Shown: positions 35,953 to 46,141 of the stretch, one piece after another | How the letters are laid out: each line of letters opens with the position of its first letter | Position numbering within the stretch: position 1 is the first letter of the stretch | From: Isoetes taiwanensis | Lineage: Eukaryota; Streptophyta; Lycopodiopsida; Isoetales; Isoetaceae | Assembly (NCBI GenBank): GCA_021234155.1 | Contig: JAJEKV010000020.1 | Span: 4,140,563 to 4,204,562, forward strand | Reading direction: 5' to 3' | DNA length: 64,000 nucleotides | Made by a program: the position numbers and the translations under genes | Notes under the pieces: generated by a model | Database searches by the model: none | The model's input: only the letters and a program-made list of their open reading frames with translations | Told to the model about the DNA's origin: nothing

Positions 35953-38087
35953 ATGACATGGTATTTGATGTGGCAAAACCTTTTGCATCATCCAAATATG
36001 GTGCTTTTTGAGTGCAGCCGAACAAAGAAAGCATCATGCTTCATAACATCTAAACATACAAATGAATGCTTTTTTTTCAGCTCGCCATTGACTTTCATCA
36101 TGGTTATATGCACCGTAATAGTTATCCGGGTCATTGTTCCAATGCTCGGACCGAACTTCCCCGAATGGTCAAAGTGTAGTTCTCTCGCAAAGTCCATTAC
36201 ATGTAAAAACGTAATCATCCCTCAAATTTTGCACCGATTTCCCTCAATTGTTTGCTGGGCCAACTTGTTGAAAAGTTGTGAATAGTGAACTTTGTAAGGT
36301 GCCAAAAAACATCTTGTCAAGCAATGTACCCGAGTCCCGCCAAGAACAAGCTTCAACCTCCTTGAAGTGCCAGCTTTGGAAGGTTCGCTAATGACTTGTA
36401 AACTTGCCATTCAATGTTCTTATTCTCACACTTTTTCTCCTTAGGACGATTTAATATTTTCGCTAAGCTTCCTCGCACTCTCCCTTCACATACCCAAACT
36501 ATGCCACTTTTCTTCCTTATCACGTGTGTAATCGTAGTTTTCCACATAGCACCAACATTTTGAAATGTTTTAGAAGGAGCTTGGCGTGACGCCTATTGTT
36601 CTCATTCACAGCACAAACACCACAAGAACATGTACGCTTGGCATGAATTTGTTCTCGTGACGCTTAAAAGCTTTCCCAGATAGATCGCCTTGTTCATGCT
36701 TCACGCAGTTAAAGATGTGTTCCTCTCTTTCAACCTTCTCACACACGTAGGCTTAAGCAGCCTCGAACTTTCGATGATGCTAATCTTTCACTTCAGATGT
36801 TCATCTTTGAACATCTCATACAATTCACTCTGCAAGGAAAAAAAATGGCATGTATAAGTAAGATATAAATTAGAACTACTTACTTAATTCAAAGATGTTG
36901 CGCACATTGCATTAGTTCTATGGCACTCGATCATGATTTGATATACATTCAACTACTATACCACACCATCATACATACCCCAGACATGATATGTACAAAT
37001 GTATAAATAATGTACCCAAAGAGTTCCGTGATGTACATAAAAAACTCAATATGTAACCAGTCACGACAAGATCATCAGACATGATGTATGTATTTCATAC
37101 TTTTCTTATGGAAGGAAGTACATTTAAATACTTTTATGTATCACCCTATCTTTAAAGACTATCCCGAGATCTAAAAGGCTTAAAATGTACTATATAATGT
37201 ACTGGGAACTACAAAAGCAAGACTATAATAACACCGACTTTCAACACATTTTCTCATTTTATGCCACATTGGATGTAATCGAAGTACATCCAAGTACTTT
37301 TCCCCGCTAAACATAGCCCATTCAAGACTTCCAAGTGTAAAATATAATTATTGTAGTTGGATGTACTACAATGTATATCAGATACATCCCTTACATGGAA
37401 TGCAAATAGATTACTAAACTTATCCAGATGCACATAAGCTAGCTTCATCAAGCTTGCAAGAAAGAGGATTAAAAGACTTAAACCGACCTGGGGCATGTCC
37501 AAAACCGATTGAAGTGTCCTTTTCTTCCCCGACATCCTCAGACTTTGAGAAGTTTTTTGTGTGGGTTAACCAAAACTCATTTACCAACTGCTTGGTTGAT
37601 TCCGAAGCATGTCCGCCTGGGTTGCCTCTCTCCGCCGCTGCCACATATTAGCACCGATAATGACATCCGCTTTCTTCTAATTGCCTTTTGTGAGGTTTCT
37701 TTGCTTGCACTTGAAGAATTCGAGGCTACCCCTTTTGCCCCGAAGTTTTCCATTCTCACCAACAATCATTGATAATGTGGAATGCTTAGTCGCTAATTTA
37801 TCATTGCTATTTGCTCTTTTCACTTCCCCGCAGACTTCACGGATATTTTTAGCATAGTATCCTTAGAATTGTTGGCGCTCGGATTTCCAATGGCAGGTGT
37901 TCAAAAAGAAGTGCAGCCTTTCATCCCTAACAGTTTTCATCGCTAAAGCTCTCCTTTGCACAGATTTAAATCTTGAACCCCGATCATATATAAATTTACA
38001 AATTTCATCAATCTTACGCTTCATTTTCTTTGTCACATTCTCGATATTGCAATCTTCTTGCGCCATTGCTCCTTCGTTGTTCATCAT
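35953..38087 (-). pseudogene. T3 leftward coding-like region, unrecognised, with CxCxxC motif
   Basis: Open pieces on the minus strand: 37,863-38,087 (MMNNEGAMAQEDCN, basic helix), 36,560-36,750 (KRHENKFMP then CSCGVCAVNENNRRHA, a possible zinc knuckle), 36,353-36,547 (THVIRKKSGIVWVCEGR) and 35,988-36,218 (FARELHFDHSGKFGPSIG). Order and spacing fit one decayed multi-exon gene. I do not recognise the family. The region from 34.97 to 35.95 kb shows nothing convincing. Confidence 0.3.
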
Positions 38088-38401
38088 GGTTCTTATGGTG
38101 GGTTTAGGGTTAATGGAGGAATTCCCGCAAGAAGGAGGGAAACCCGAGTCATGCCAAGTTTTAGCCGAAAGTGGGAAATTCTCCTAACGCTCAGCGCTTT
38201 GGAGTGGTTACAGCGGCGGGAATTGAAATCGCTTCATGATTGGCGCTTTTAATTGACGGGCAAGTAGTTCAAAAAAAGATTCCATAATATAGCTATTATG
38301 TACATACCTAAAAACGTTGGTTATGTATTTGAAATGTGATACATATCTTTACTCTACATTTGGCCAAATGTAAGACACCCTAGCTTTCTTTTTACCCAAA
38401 C

Positions 38402-41400
38402 TCATGTTTCTCCACTATATCCGCGGAACTCGAGATATACAATAGACATATACGATTTACATTGGGATTTTAATTCATCCACTTTTCCAAAACAATTCAC
38501 GAAGATCTACTTAAATGTTTATACTCCTTTAGGGTTTCCCTCCTCCTATCGTGATTTGATTCTTCTCGGGTTTTATTTGCATCTTCGCCGTTCGGTTGAC
38601 TCGGATTCCTTGAGGTGCTGCGCTACTATTGTTGAGCTTCATGTCCGATCCGAGCTCGCCATCCCAAGTTGCGAAGAGTGCTCATCGATGTGATCCCTTG
38701 AAAAAAGATGCTCTTCCTTAATGTGTATGTCCGTCGTAAGGAATGCGGTGACCGCCAACGCCCCTACATGCGATTATTGTCGTTGCAAGATTGCCGATGT
38801 GCGGCCATTGATCACTTGAGTAGGATCACCGCTGTTGCGGTCGGGCATTCTTGAATGTCTTGAAACTCTCGAGATCGGGTGGTAGGCATGCCTTGTCATT
38901 CCTCCGCAGTTGAATTCGAGTCGCGACTCTGCTGCTTGGGCTTTGCTCCATTCCGGTGCCTCTCTTGCCCGGAAGTGTGATCATCTCCATTGCACCTATC
39001 ATAGCTCCTTTTGGTCAGCCTTTATGTGATTTGTACCTGCCGGCTAGGTCGTCTCCTCCGCCCTTTGGGTCCTATCCATTCGAAGTCTCGTGACTCCTTG
39101 GCTGACGAGTAAGGTCGCTTTTCCTTTGGTTTCTAGGTGTTTTACGGGTCCGAATTCTTGTTCGTGAGAATATTCTCCTCCTTGATCCGCCCCTAATGCT
39201 GATATAGGCCTTCAAGTCTGAGATGTTCCCCGATATCGCCTCCTCCCCCTCATGGTCTCCTACTTTTGGAACCGATGAAAGTCCTCCCACGGGTGCAAGG
39301 GAGTTTGGAGGCTCGCCCGTGTCATAGCTTGGTTGCTCCTTTTGTTGACGTTGCATGACATTCGCTGAGCTGCTGGGCTGCAAAGGTCGTGGTTGTCTTC
39401 CCTCCGGGTTTCTACGCCTCCCAGGTCGCCATGAGTTCTCTCCTCGATGGAAGATTATGCCCTCGCCCTAGCTCGTGATGCTAACGGCATCGATGTCCAA
39501 CGCCTTCCACTTTTGTATTTTTGTCGCCTTGTATTTCTTCCATTTGAAACTGGGTGTCGCCGAGGTTGGTGAAGGCGTCGAGATCCTCTTCTCGATGTGA
39601 ACTCGTGGACGGTAGTGGGAGGTTGACATCTAGAAGATTCTTGATGCCGTTGGTTACCAAATATTCTTCCCATTTGTCAAGATTGATGATGGGCGGTGGT
39701 GTCCCGTTTCTACTCGTTTGTCGGGCTTGAGGTGTTTGTCGTTGTGCTTCCTTCTCTTGGATCTGCCTTTTCGGTCTCCTCTCCTTATCTGCTCGTACAT
39801 CGCCGGGTTTTGGGATCTTGATGTCTTCAAGAAGTTGCGCCTCTAGCTCTTACGGTGGCTCGCCCCTCAGATTGTGCCCGGCGGCCTTCAGATATTCTAG
39901 AGTCTAAGGGTCTACTTGAAGTGCTCTCCTACAACATTTTGGGCTCTATAAGCAAGCAAGATGGCTCTGGAGCAAGCATTCTTTGGAGACATATCTATAA
40001 TCTACAAGTCTATGGACATTAGGGCGTGTGGTATGGCATGAAATGAGGGTTGTTTTGCAAAAACCTCCATGATGTTTTGAGGCATACTCTAAGATCCTAG
40101 CAAAGTTGGTTTGGGGAGTCCGATCTACACATGGAGTGACTTGGGCAGCTCTAGACTCTAGCTCCTTTCTAGGTATCCCGGCAATAGGAAGTGTCAATGT
40201 GGCGCTATATAAGTCAAACTCTATTAGAAGGACACAAAATTAGGTCAAGGTTTATGCCTTTGGCATGGCTTGAGGTGGCGATACCAGCAGGTTGGACTTG
40301 GGTTGCTATCTTTGAGGTCTAGATGACTATAACAAAGGGGGTGTTCTTGGGCACTTCTATCTAGGAGTAAGGCATCAGCTTTGAGCCGAGAGCAATACTT
40401 GTGAGGTACTAATGGGGATGCTTCTATTTACAAACAAACCACAGTTTGGAAAAATAATTCAAGGGTTTGAGTACTTTTGGTAATTTTGAGCTAAGGTTTG
40501 ACATTTCTAGCCTAATTTGAGGTCATAAATGGATTCTAGGCTATCTAACGGTTCTATTGCAACAAATTTCAGGCGATTTGGAGCTCTGTAGCTCAAGTTA
40601 TGAAGGTTCAAAGTTTGGAGGTCTCACACATTGCGCCCAGATCAAAAACTGAAGTTTTGTTTTTGCTCCTGGCGCGACGTGTGAGACATTGGCCCCATTT
40701 TGGTCAAAACTTATCCAATTTGGATGATCTAAGGGTCTAATCATGCTAGACTCATCAAGTTAGGCAGAATTGACCCCTTACTTGGTTGATTTGGAGGTGT
40801 TTTGGTCTAGTTTAGGACTAGTTTAGGTATGAAGGTCTCACATGTTGCGCCCAGATCAAAAACTGAAGTTTTGTTTTTAGTCCTGGCGCGACGTGTGAGA
40901 CATCCTCTCAAATTGGTCTAAAATGTCTGTTTTGACTAAGACAAAAGCTGGAACTTACTAACTCAACTTAATTAAGTAAGATTACACACGTTACTTAGTC
41001 TAAAACTCAAAAGTTTTCCATCATTTACAAAATTTTACTGTGGATCTCCCTTGATGTAGCTGGCAAGCTGCATGTCCTTCTTCATTAGTGTCACCCTCTT
41101 CGCATGAACTGTGCAGGCTGTCGAATCTTCAAAATGCTGCACTAGTTTTTGCTCTGTTGCTTCTTGACCCTTGGTCTCCTGGTCCGTTCTGCCCTCTCCT
41201 CTTCTTGTATCTCTCGCTCTATCTGCTCGTACGCTTCTTGGGTCTAATATACAAATCTAACTAATTCTTACCTTAAAACTCGATCTAGCATGTTACCTTA
41301 TTAAAGTTCATCAAGTATTAAGGTGTTTATGGCCTAATGTCTCACACGTTGCGCCAAGCTCAAAAACTGAAGTTTTGTTTTTAGTCCTGGCGCGACGTGT

Positions 41401-41596
41401 GAGACCACCTTGCCTTAGAAGGTTTTGGCTCACTGTTTTTAGTCTTTTTATGTTCCAATTCACTTAACTGTTACTAGCTTAGCATATACTACAAAAATGA
41501 GAAAATTTTTTCCCACTTTTCGAGGTTTGAGGATCCTATCAAGTTAGTACTACTGGGAGCATGGCCAGTGCTTTGCTCTTGGTCTCCAAGAACATT
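38402..41596 (-). other. G1 internal segment 1 (leader and expected gag region)
   Basis: Downstream of the primer site on the minus strand. Two open stretches, 39,455-39,673 (Arg-rich) and 39,072-39,383 (Gln/Ser/Pro-rich, then basic RGGSRRRIFSRTRIRTRK), lie where gag is expected. Their composition fits a nucleic-acid-binding gag, but there is no CCHC knuckle, so I do not claim one. Three 67-bp hairpins lie in the leader (40.6-41.4 kb). Confidence 0.35.
40621..41405. repeat. Three dispersed 67-bp hairpin repeats in the G1 leader
   Basis: Copies at 40621-40687, 40835-40901 and 41339-41405 are each exactly 67 bp. Arms GTCTCACACGTTGCGCC and GGCGCGACGTGTGAGAC pair with one mismatch (plus one more in copies 1 and 2). 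The loop holds a second small foldback, CAAAAACTGAAGTTTTG. The sequence between copies is unrelated. Confidence 0.85.
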
Positions 41597-41608
41597 GCTC
41601 TGATACCA
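41597..41608 (-). other. G1 primer-binding site (initiator tRNA-Met)
   Basis: The minus strand reads TGGTATCAGAGC, complementary to the 3' end of plant initiator tRNA-Met, one base after the LTR end at 41610. Confidence 0.88.
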
Positions 41609-41609
41609 C

Positions 41610-43212
41610 TGTGATGTCCCCTACTCATATACGGTGCACTCACCGTATACAAACAGGAGTCCATCCCCCATACCAGCTTTATATTGATACAGGGGCCCTC
41701 CATTATCCGCGCAACCTTGATGAGTTCGATTGGGAAGAATGAAGGGTCATTTACCCCCTGTCTCCCTCGGGGGCCTACCTAGCGGGAAGCGTAAACATAC
41801 ATGTCGTATTATATAACATCAACATCACATAACTATCTCGAAGGATAGTTCATCACATACCTGCATAGACAAAGATCAGCACATCACATAGGGGAATCCT
41901 ACCCATGGCTCAGACTCAATGGGATGACCCGGCGGCTTGGGTCTCAGAGAGGTCATTGCGCAGGCCAATTCATGGCAAAATGGATTTTACGGGCATAAGA
42001 ACATGGCTTAGGGTTGTCCACTCCATCCGCCCCTCCCCATTGCACACTTTGCGAGTAGGTTGAAAAGTGTTGGGACTGATCAGTAGCCCGCACGGATGCA
42101 TAGCCAAAGGGGCTATTCCCGGGTTGCATCTCCCGGTTCGATGGGGCAGGTAGGGATCACTCCCTCGAGAGATCTACATCTTGACTCAAAGGTGACTAGA
42201 GGGCCCTTTGCCCTTATTCGACTTGAACCCAATGGAGAGTGACGCATCACTCCACGGGTGTCGAGCCCATGCCTTGCCCACACACAGTGGCAAGCCATTA
42301 GACCTAGTCCACAATGATCCCCGGTAGGCCTTACACACCAGAGGGATCGTTCAAGAGTCAGAACACGAACCTCCTTATAAGCCAGTCTGGCCCCTTCACC
42401 CACAACCAAGTGTGGTTCTTGTACACAGGCCGAATTTACAGTGTGCTAAAGAGGCTAGCTAGGAGCATCAACTACCAGGCTTTAGGGTCTCTACCCCCCT
42501 TTCCAATACAATGAGTTCACAGAGATACATCATCATACACATCACAGAAGAACTAAAGAACAAGATCTAATCTATATCATAGAGTTAGGTTCTTTAGTTA
42601 GAGCTTGGTATCTAGAGATCTAGATGGCTGCTATGGGCAATTTAATAGGCTAAACCTACTGATTCGATGACTGGAAAACGGTTTAGGCTATTAAATTGAC
42701 GAAAATACCTGATCCTTAGCTTCGCTCCTCACGCTCGAACTTCGACCATCACGGCTGAACGCTAGAAGATGGAGCTAGAAAGGGAAACTAATGAGTCAAA
42801 TCGCCGGGCAGAGTCTGGAAGGCGGTTTTGACTCCTGGAGCAAGCAAAACAGAGCCCTAAAACCCTATGGACGAAAATGGCAAGTTAGGGTTTCCTTAAC
42901 CTATATAGACAAAGGGTTAGGGCTAGGGTTTCCCATTATCCCTTTAAGCATGTGGGATAATTAGGTGTGGCCCACTTGCCTTTAATAACTAGGTGGCATA
43001 AAGTGTCCACATGGGAAAATGTGCACCTAGATAAATGTGCACATGGGTAAATGTGCACATTAATAAATGCACACACGTTGCAAGTTGCCCCTTAGGGGCT
43101 ACCCGCTGGCTACGCCGGGCGACACGTCGGTCGCCGGTGGTGGTAATGCGATTGCGGATTTAGGCATGCAAGATTATCGCCCCGGGGGGTATCATCAGGC
43201 CGAACGATCACA
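41610..43212 (-). repeat. G1 5' LTR
   Basis: This 1603-bp LTR is the partner of 11354-12934. A TATA-like CTATATAG on the minus strand lies at 42901-42908. The LTR ends exactly at the target duplication ATGGA (43213-43217). Confidence 0.9.
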
Positions 43213-43360
43213 ATGGAGAAGGGATACACAAGAATCGCTTTGACACAAGTTTTTGATGAGGTTGCCTTGTTGATGAGGGCGACAGAAGATGCAAAGACCC
43301 TCAGAGAGGCTGCGGGATCTGTGATACAATGGGCCAAAGAGTACTTACAAGAAGAGGTGA
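43213..43360 (+). CDS. T1 first-exon-like ORF cut at its start codon by G1
   Basis: Directly after the LTR the plus strand reads ATG GAG AAG..., coding MEKGYTRIALTQVFDEV and ending KEYLQEE at a GTGAGT splice donor near 43,360. In the uninterrupted locus the ATG was preceded by CACC (11345-11348), a good initiation context, so G1 inserted inside codons 1-2 and duplicated them. A helical protein of about 48 residues in this exon; the family is unknown and later exons are not identified. It would have been divergent from the DGQHS gene. Confidence 0.35.
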
Positions 43361-43569
43361 GTGTTTACCACTGTTTTATTAGGATGCTTGTTTCAGAGAT
43401 CATGTTAGACATGTTAGACTTGTTCAGAATGTCGAACTGCTCGAAAGCTCGACCGATTGGTTGTTTCCTTGTTGAGCATATTTCAGTGTAAAGCACTCTG
43501 GGTTGAGAGATGCTGATCAAGGGAGCAACCAATCGTTGTAACTCGCGAAAAACTCCATGTTTTAGTAGT

Positions 43570-44640
43570 TTTGGTTGGAATGCATTCCCTTGTGTTTAGA
43601 AGCAAAGGCCTCCACCCAGTCCGAGTCCCTGTTAGCCATGCTAGACCTGTTTAGATCATGGAACTGATCGAAAGCTAGACCTGTTTGGGTTGAAATGCAT
43701 TCCCCCGTGGTTAGTCGCAGAGGCTTCCACCCAATCCGAGCCCCTCCCCTTCGCAATATTCGAGGAAGATGGTTTAAAGGAGAGTGGCTCAGACTGGCTA
43801 GAGGCACCTTCGATTCGAAACAGGAGAATGCACTAGAGCTTGGGCAGGTCAAGGGCAGATGTGGAATAAGGAGTCTGCATTGCTGTGTGTAAGACTCGAG
43901 GGCCTTCTCGACTTGCGAGTCGAGGAAGCCCCCAACGCTCCTTAGGGATATGGTTCAAATGCATTCCCCTGTGGTTAGTCGCAGAGGCCTCCACTCAGTC
44001 TGAGCTCCTCCCCTTCATAATATTCGAGGAAGATGGTTCGAAGAAGAGTGGCTCTGACTGGGTAGAGGCACATGCGACTCGAAACAGGAGAATGCACTAG
44101 AGCTTGGGCAGGTCAAGGGCAGATGTGGGATAATGAGTCCGTTTTGCTGTGTGTAAGACTCGAGGGCCTTCTCGACTCGCGAGTCGAGAAAGCCCCCAGC
44201 GCTCCTTAGGGATGCAGTTCAAATGCATTCCGTTGTGGTTAGTCGCAGAGGCCTCCACCCAGTCTGAGCCCCTCCTCTTCGCAATATTCGAGGAAGATGG
44301 TTCGAAGGAGAGTGGCTCTGACTACGTAGAGGCACCTGTGACTTGACACTGGAGAATGCACTAGAGTTTTGGGAGGTCAAGGGCGGATGTGGGTAAGGAG
44401 TCCGCATTGTTGTGTATAAGACTCGAGGGCCTTCTAGACTCGCGAGTCGAAAAAGCCCCCAACGCTCCTTAGAGATGCAGTTCAAATGCATTCCCCTGTG
44501 GTTAGTCGCAGAGGCCTCGACCCAGTCCGAGCCCCTCCCCTTCGCAACATTCGAGGAAGATGGTTCGAAGGAGAGTGGCTCTGACTGGGTCGAGGCACCT
44601 GCGACTCGACAATGGAGAATGCACCCAGCCCTCCTTATGG
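43570..44640. repeat. Tandem array of ~264-bp units with palindromes
   Basis: Units register at 43,891, 44,155 and 44,418 (AAGACTCGAGGGCC; spacing 264 and 263 bp), with part-units before and after, about four in all. Each carries one CTCGACTCGCGAGTCGAG palindrome followed by AAAGCCCCCA, then GCATTCCCCTGTGGTTAGTC and CAATATTCGAGGAAGATGG. All ORFs here are by-products of the repeat. Confidence 0.88.
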
Positions 44641-45165
44641 TCCTCTCGACTCGCGTGTCTAGTATACGACCAGCAAGACTGAGCCTCTATCCTCAAACAC
44701 GCTGGAGTAGAGGGATCCAGTCAGGATGGCCGCATTCTCGACTCACGTGTCGAGAATAGGGGGAGTAGACTAGCATTGGCTGGCTGAGGCATTCTCGACT
44801 CGAGGGTCGAGAATGGCGAGTCTAGAATAGGAGTGTTAGATAGTTTGAGGCATTCTCGACTTGCGGATCGAGAATGGCGAGTCCAGAATAGGAGTGTTGG
44901 CTGGTTTGAGGCATTCGATTTCTTGGTCGAGAATGGTGAGTCGAAAATAAGTGTTTGGCTGAGGCATTCTCGACTTCGAGGTCGAGAATCCCTCACCAAC
45001 CCGACACTCCGAAGTACTCTCCCTATTCTCTCCGCCCGTGGCGAGAATAGGGAGAGTACTTCACGGAGTGCCGGGTTGGGTGAGGATTCTCATGAAGTTG
45101 AGAATAGGAGAGTACTTCTGGAGTCTTTGGTGGGTGGGGATTCTCGACTCGCGAGTCGAGATTGC
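44640..45165. repeat. Short-period palindrome array and a large hairpin
   Basis: At least four copies of a unit of about 63 bp (GAGGCATTCTCGACT...GAGAATGG, starting near 44,787 and 44,850) each carry a diverged palindrome. Then 44992-45030 and 45042-45084 form an imperfect hairpin of about 40-bp arms around an 11-base loop (CTCTCCCTATTCTC with GAGAATAGGGAGAG). A perfect CTCGACTCGCGAGTCGAG closes the region near 45,144. Confidence 0.8.
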
Positions 45166-45394
45166 AGGGTGTAGACTGCACCTTCCTTGCAAGGGAGGAT
45201 GTATTATATGTTAGAAAGTCTGTTGCAACTACCTAACATCTTCACAATTGAATTATGTGTTGGAAATGCTTTGTGCAATGAAACATTCATAGTTGTTTCC
45301 ATGGTGTACATGGTTGCTCTGCTATTTTTTTCCTTCTATCACCTGTCTTTGGAGGATTCCTATTTAGGTTGCTTGTCCCTATTCGTAGTTATGA

Positions 45395-45895
45395 TTAAAT
45401 GGCAACAGTGAGGCATTCAATTAAATAATACAAACGAAGAGCATGGAACTGGCTTCCCAAAAAAAAAAAAACCAGAAAACAATAATTCTGATCCTCACAC
45501 GACCTGAATAAAATAAGATAACATAAGGAAAGAACGTACCTGGCAGATTTGCTGGAAGAAGACGCGGCTTCTATGTCTGATTCCTTGCTTAACAGGCACT
45601 TGCAAATCAAGAATAGGGATTTGTCGGGCTGAAAATTGTATCAGGGGATAGTAAGATCCTTTAAATACTATAAGAGAAAGGAATAAGTAAGAATACAGTA
45701 AAGCATATGAAAATAACAAGAACAGTTTTAAAAATAGTTGCTAAAAACTTACTAAAAAGAACCTCACTTTCTTCTTAGACAATAGCGGCTTTTGGAGGAC
45801 TCAATCGGCACGAAAACTCCGGCGCTAGATGCGTCACGATCCGTCGACCAGGCGGTTGTCATAAGATTAAGTCGCAAAGGTGTTCGTCGATCCAT
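45395..45895 (-). other. Possible small leftward gene in the middle of T1
   Basis: An ATG at 45,895 opens MDRRTPLRLNLMTTAW to a stop near 45,765. A second open piece (45,395-45,610) carries a Ser-rich stretch and a GTACGT donor-like site. Two exons of an unknown gene are possible. The support is only position and open frame. Confidence 0.2.
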
Positions 45896-45904
45896 CGCCT
45901 AGCA

Positions 45905-46065
45905 GGATGGTTTTAATGGTTATGGTTATATATATGGCTATGATAATTGGTTATGATAATGGTTAGGATAATTGGTTATATGGTTATGATAATTGGTTAT
46001 ATGGTTATATGTTTATATTTTATTGTTTATTGGATTGTAGTGTTCATGGTTATATGGTTATAATG
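45905..46065. repeat. TGGTTAT/ATAATTGG simple repeat
   Basis: Irregular repeats of TGGTTATATGGTTATGATAA form an AT-rich tract just upstream of the T1 DUF7869-type gene. Confidence 0.75.
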
Positions 46066-46141
46066 TTTGCTCTTTCATTTAGGGAGCATGTAAGATGAGC
46101 AGAATGGCGCCAAGGAAGCCCAGCACATGACATTGCCCTAG

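Larger units (their letters stand above)
29301..38397. mobile_element. T3: TIR DNA transposon nested in G1, with Ulp1-like and phosphatase-like segments
   Basis: The terminal inverted repeats start GGGTAAAAGAAAGCTAGGGTGT (29301-29322) and match the reverse complement of about 38375-38397, except for one extra A. A 4-bp target duplication AAAC flanks the element (29297-29300 and 38398-38401). Length is 9,097 bp. Plus-strand coding remnants occupy the left half (Ulp1/C48 protease-like 32.6-33.1 kb; FCP1/NLI phosphatase-like 33.4-34.2 kb). Minus-strand remnants occupy the right half (35.9-38.1 kb). A 184-bp tandem repeat sits between them. Ulp1 genes are known in plant Mutator-type and CACTA-type elements, but a 4-bp duplication fits neither (8-11 and 3 bp). 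Confidence 0.78.
11354..43212 (-). mobile_element. G1: gypsy-like LTR retrotransposon carrying two nested DNA transposons
   Basis: The element runs on the minus strand. The two LTRs (11354-12934, 1581 bp; 41610-43212, 1603 bp) begin TGTGA and end TCACA. A 12-base primer site TGGTATCAGAGC complementary to initiator tRNA-Met lies one base inside the 5' LTR. A polypurine tract AAGGTGGGGAGAA abuts the 3' LTR. The target duplication ATGGA is present at 11349-11353 and 43213-43217. The span is 31.9 kb, but excluding T2 and T3 leaves about 11.1 kb. I recognise no intact gag, protease, RT, RNase H or integrase in the remaining 8 kb of internal DNA, so it is either badly decayed or non-autonomous. The gypsy label rests on size, LTR length and primer type. 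Confidence 0.88.

Noticed and set aside
35988-36218. Similarity of LHFDHSGKFGPSIGTMTR to the DNA polymerase delta subunit 4 signature
   Set aside because: Only a short FGP-IG-TR pattern fits, and the conserved RW-RA part that should follow is missing.
41597-41608. A tRNA gene fragment
   Set aside because: Only 12 bases match the tRNA-Met end and they abut an LTR, so it is a primer site.
11354-43212. A single 32-kb giant LTR retrotransposon
   Set aside because: Two internal segments have their own inverted repeats and 4-bp duplications. Without them the element is about 11 kb.
43562-45174. Many ORFs with the repeated phrase SRLASR/DSRVEK
   Set aside because: They are readings of the CTCGACTCGCGAGTCGAG palindrome, which is open in several frames on both strands.
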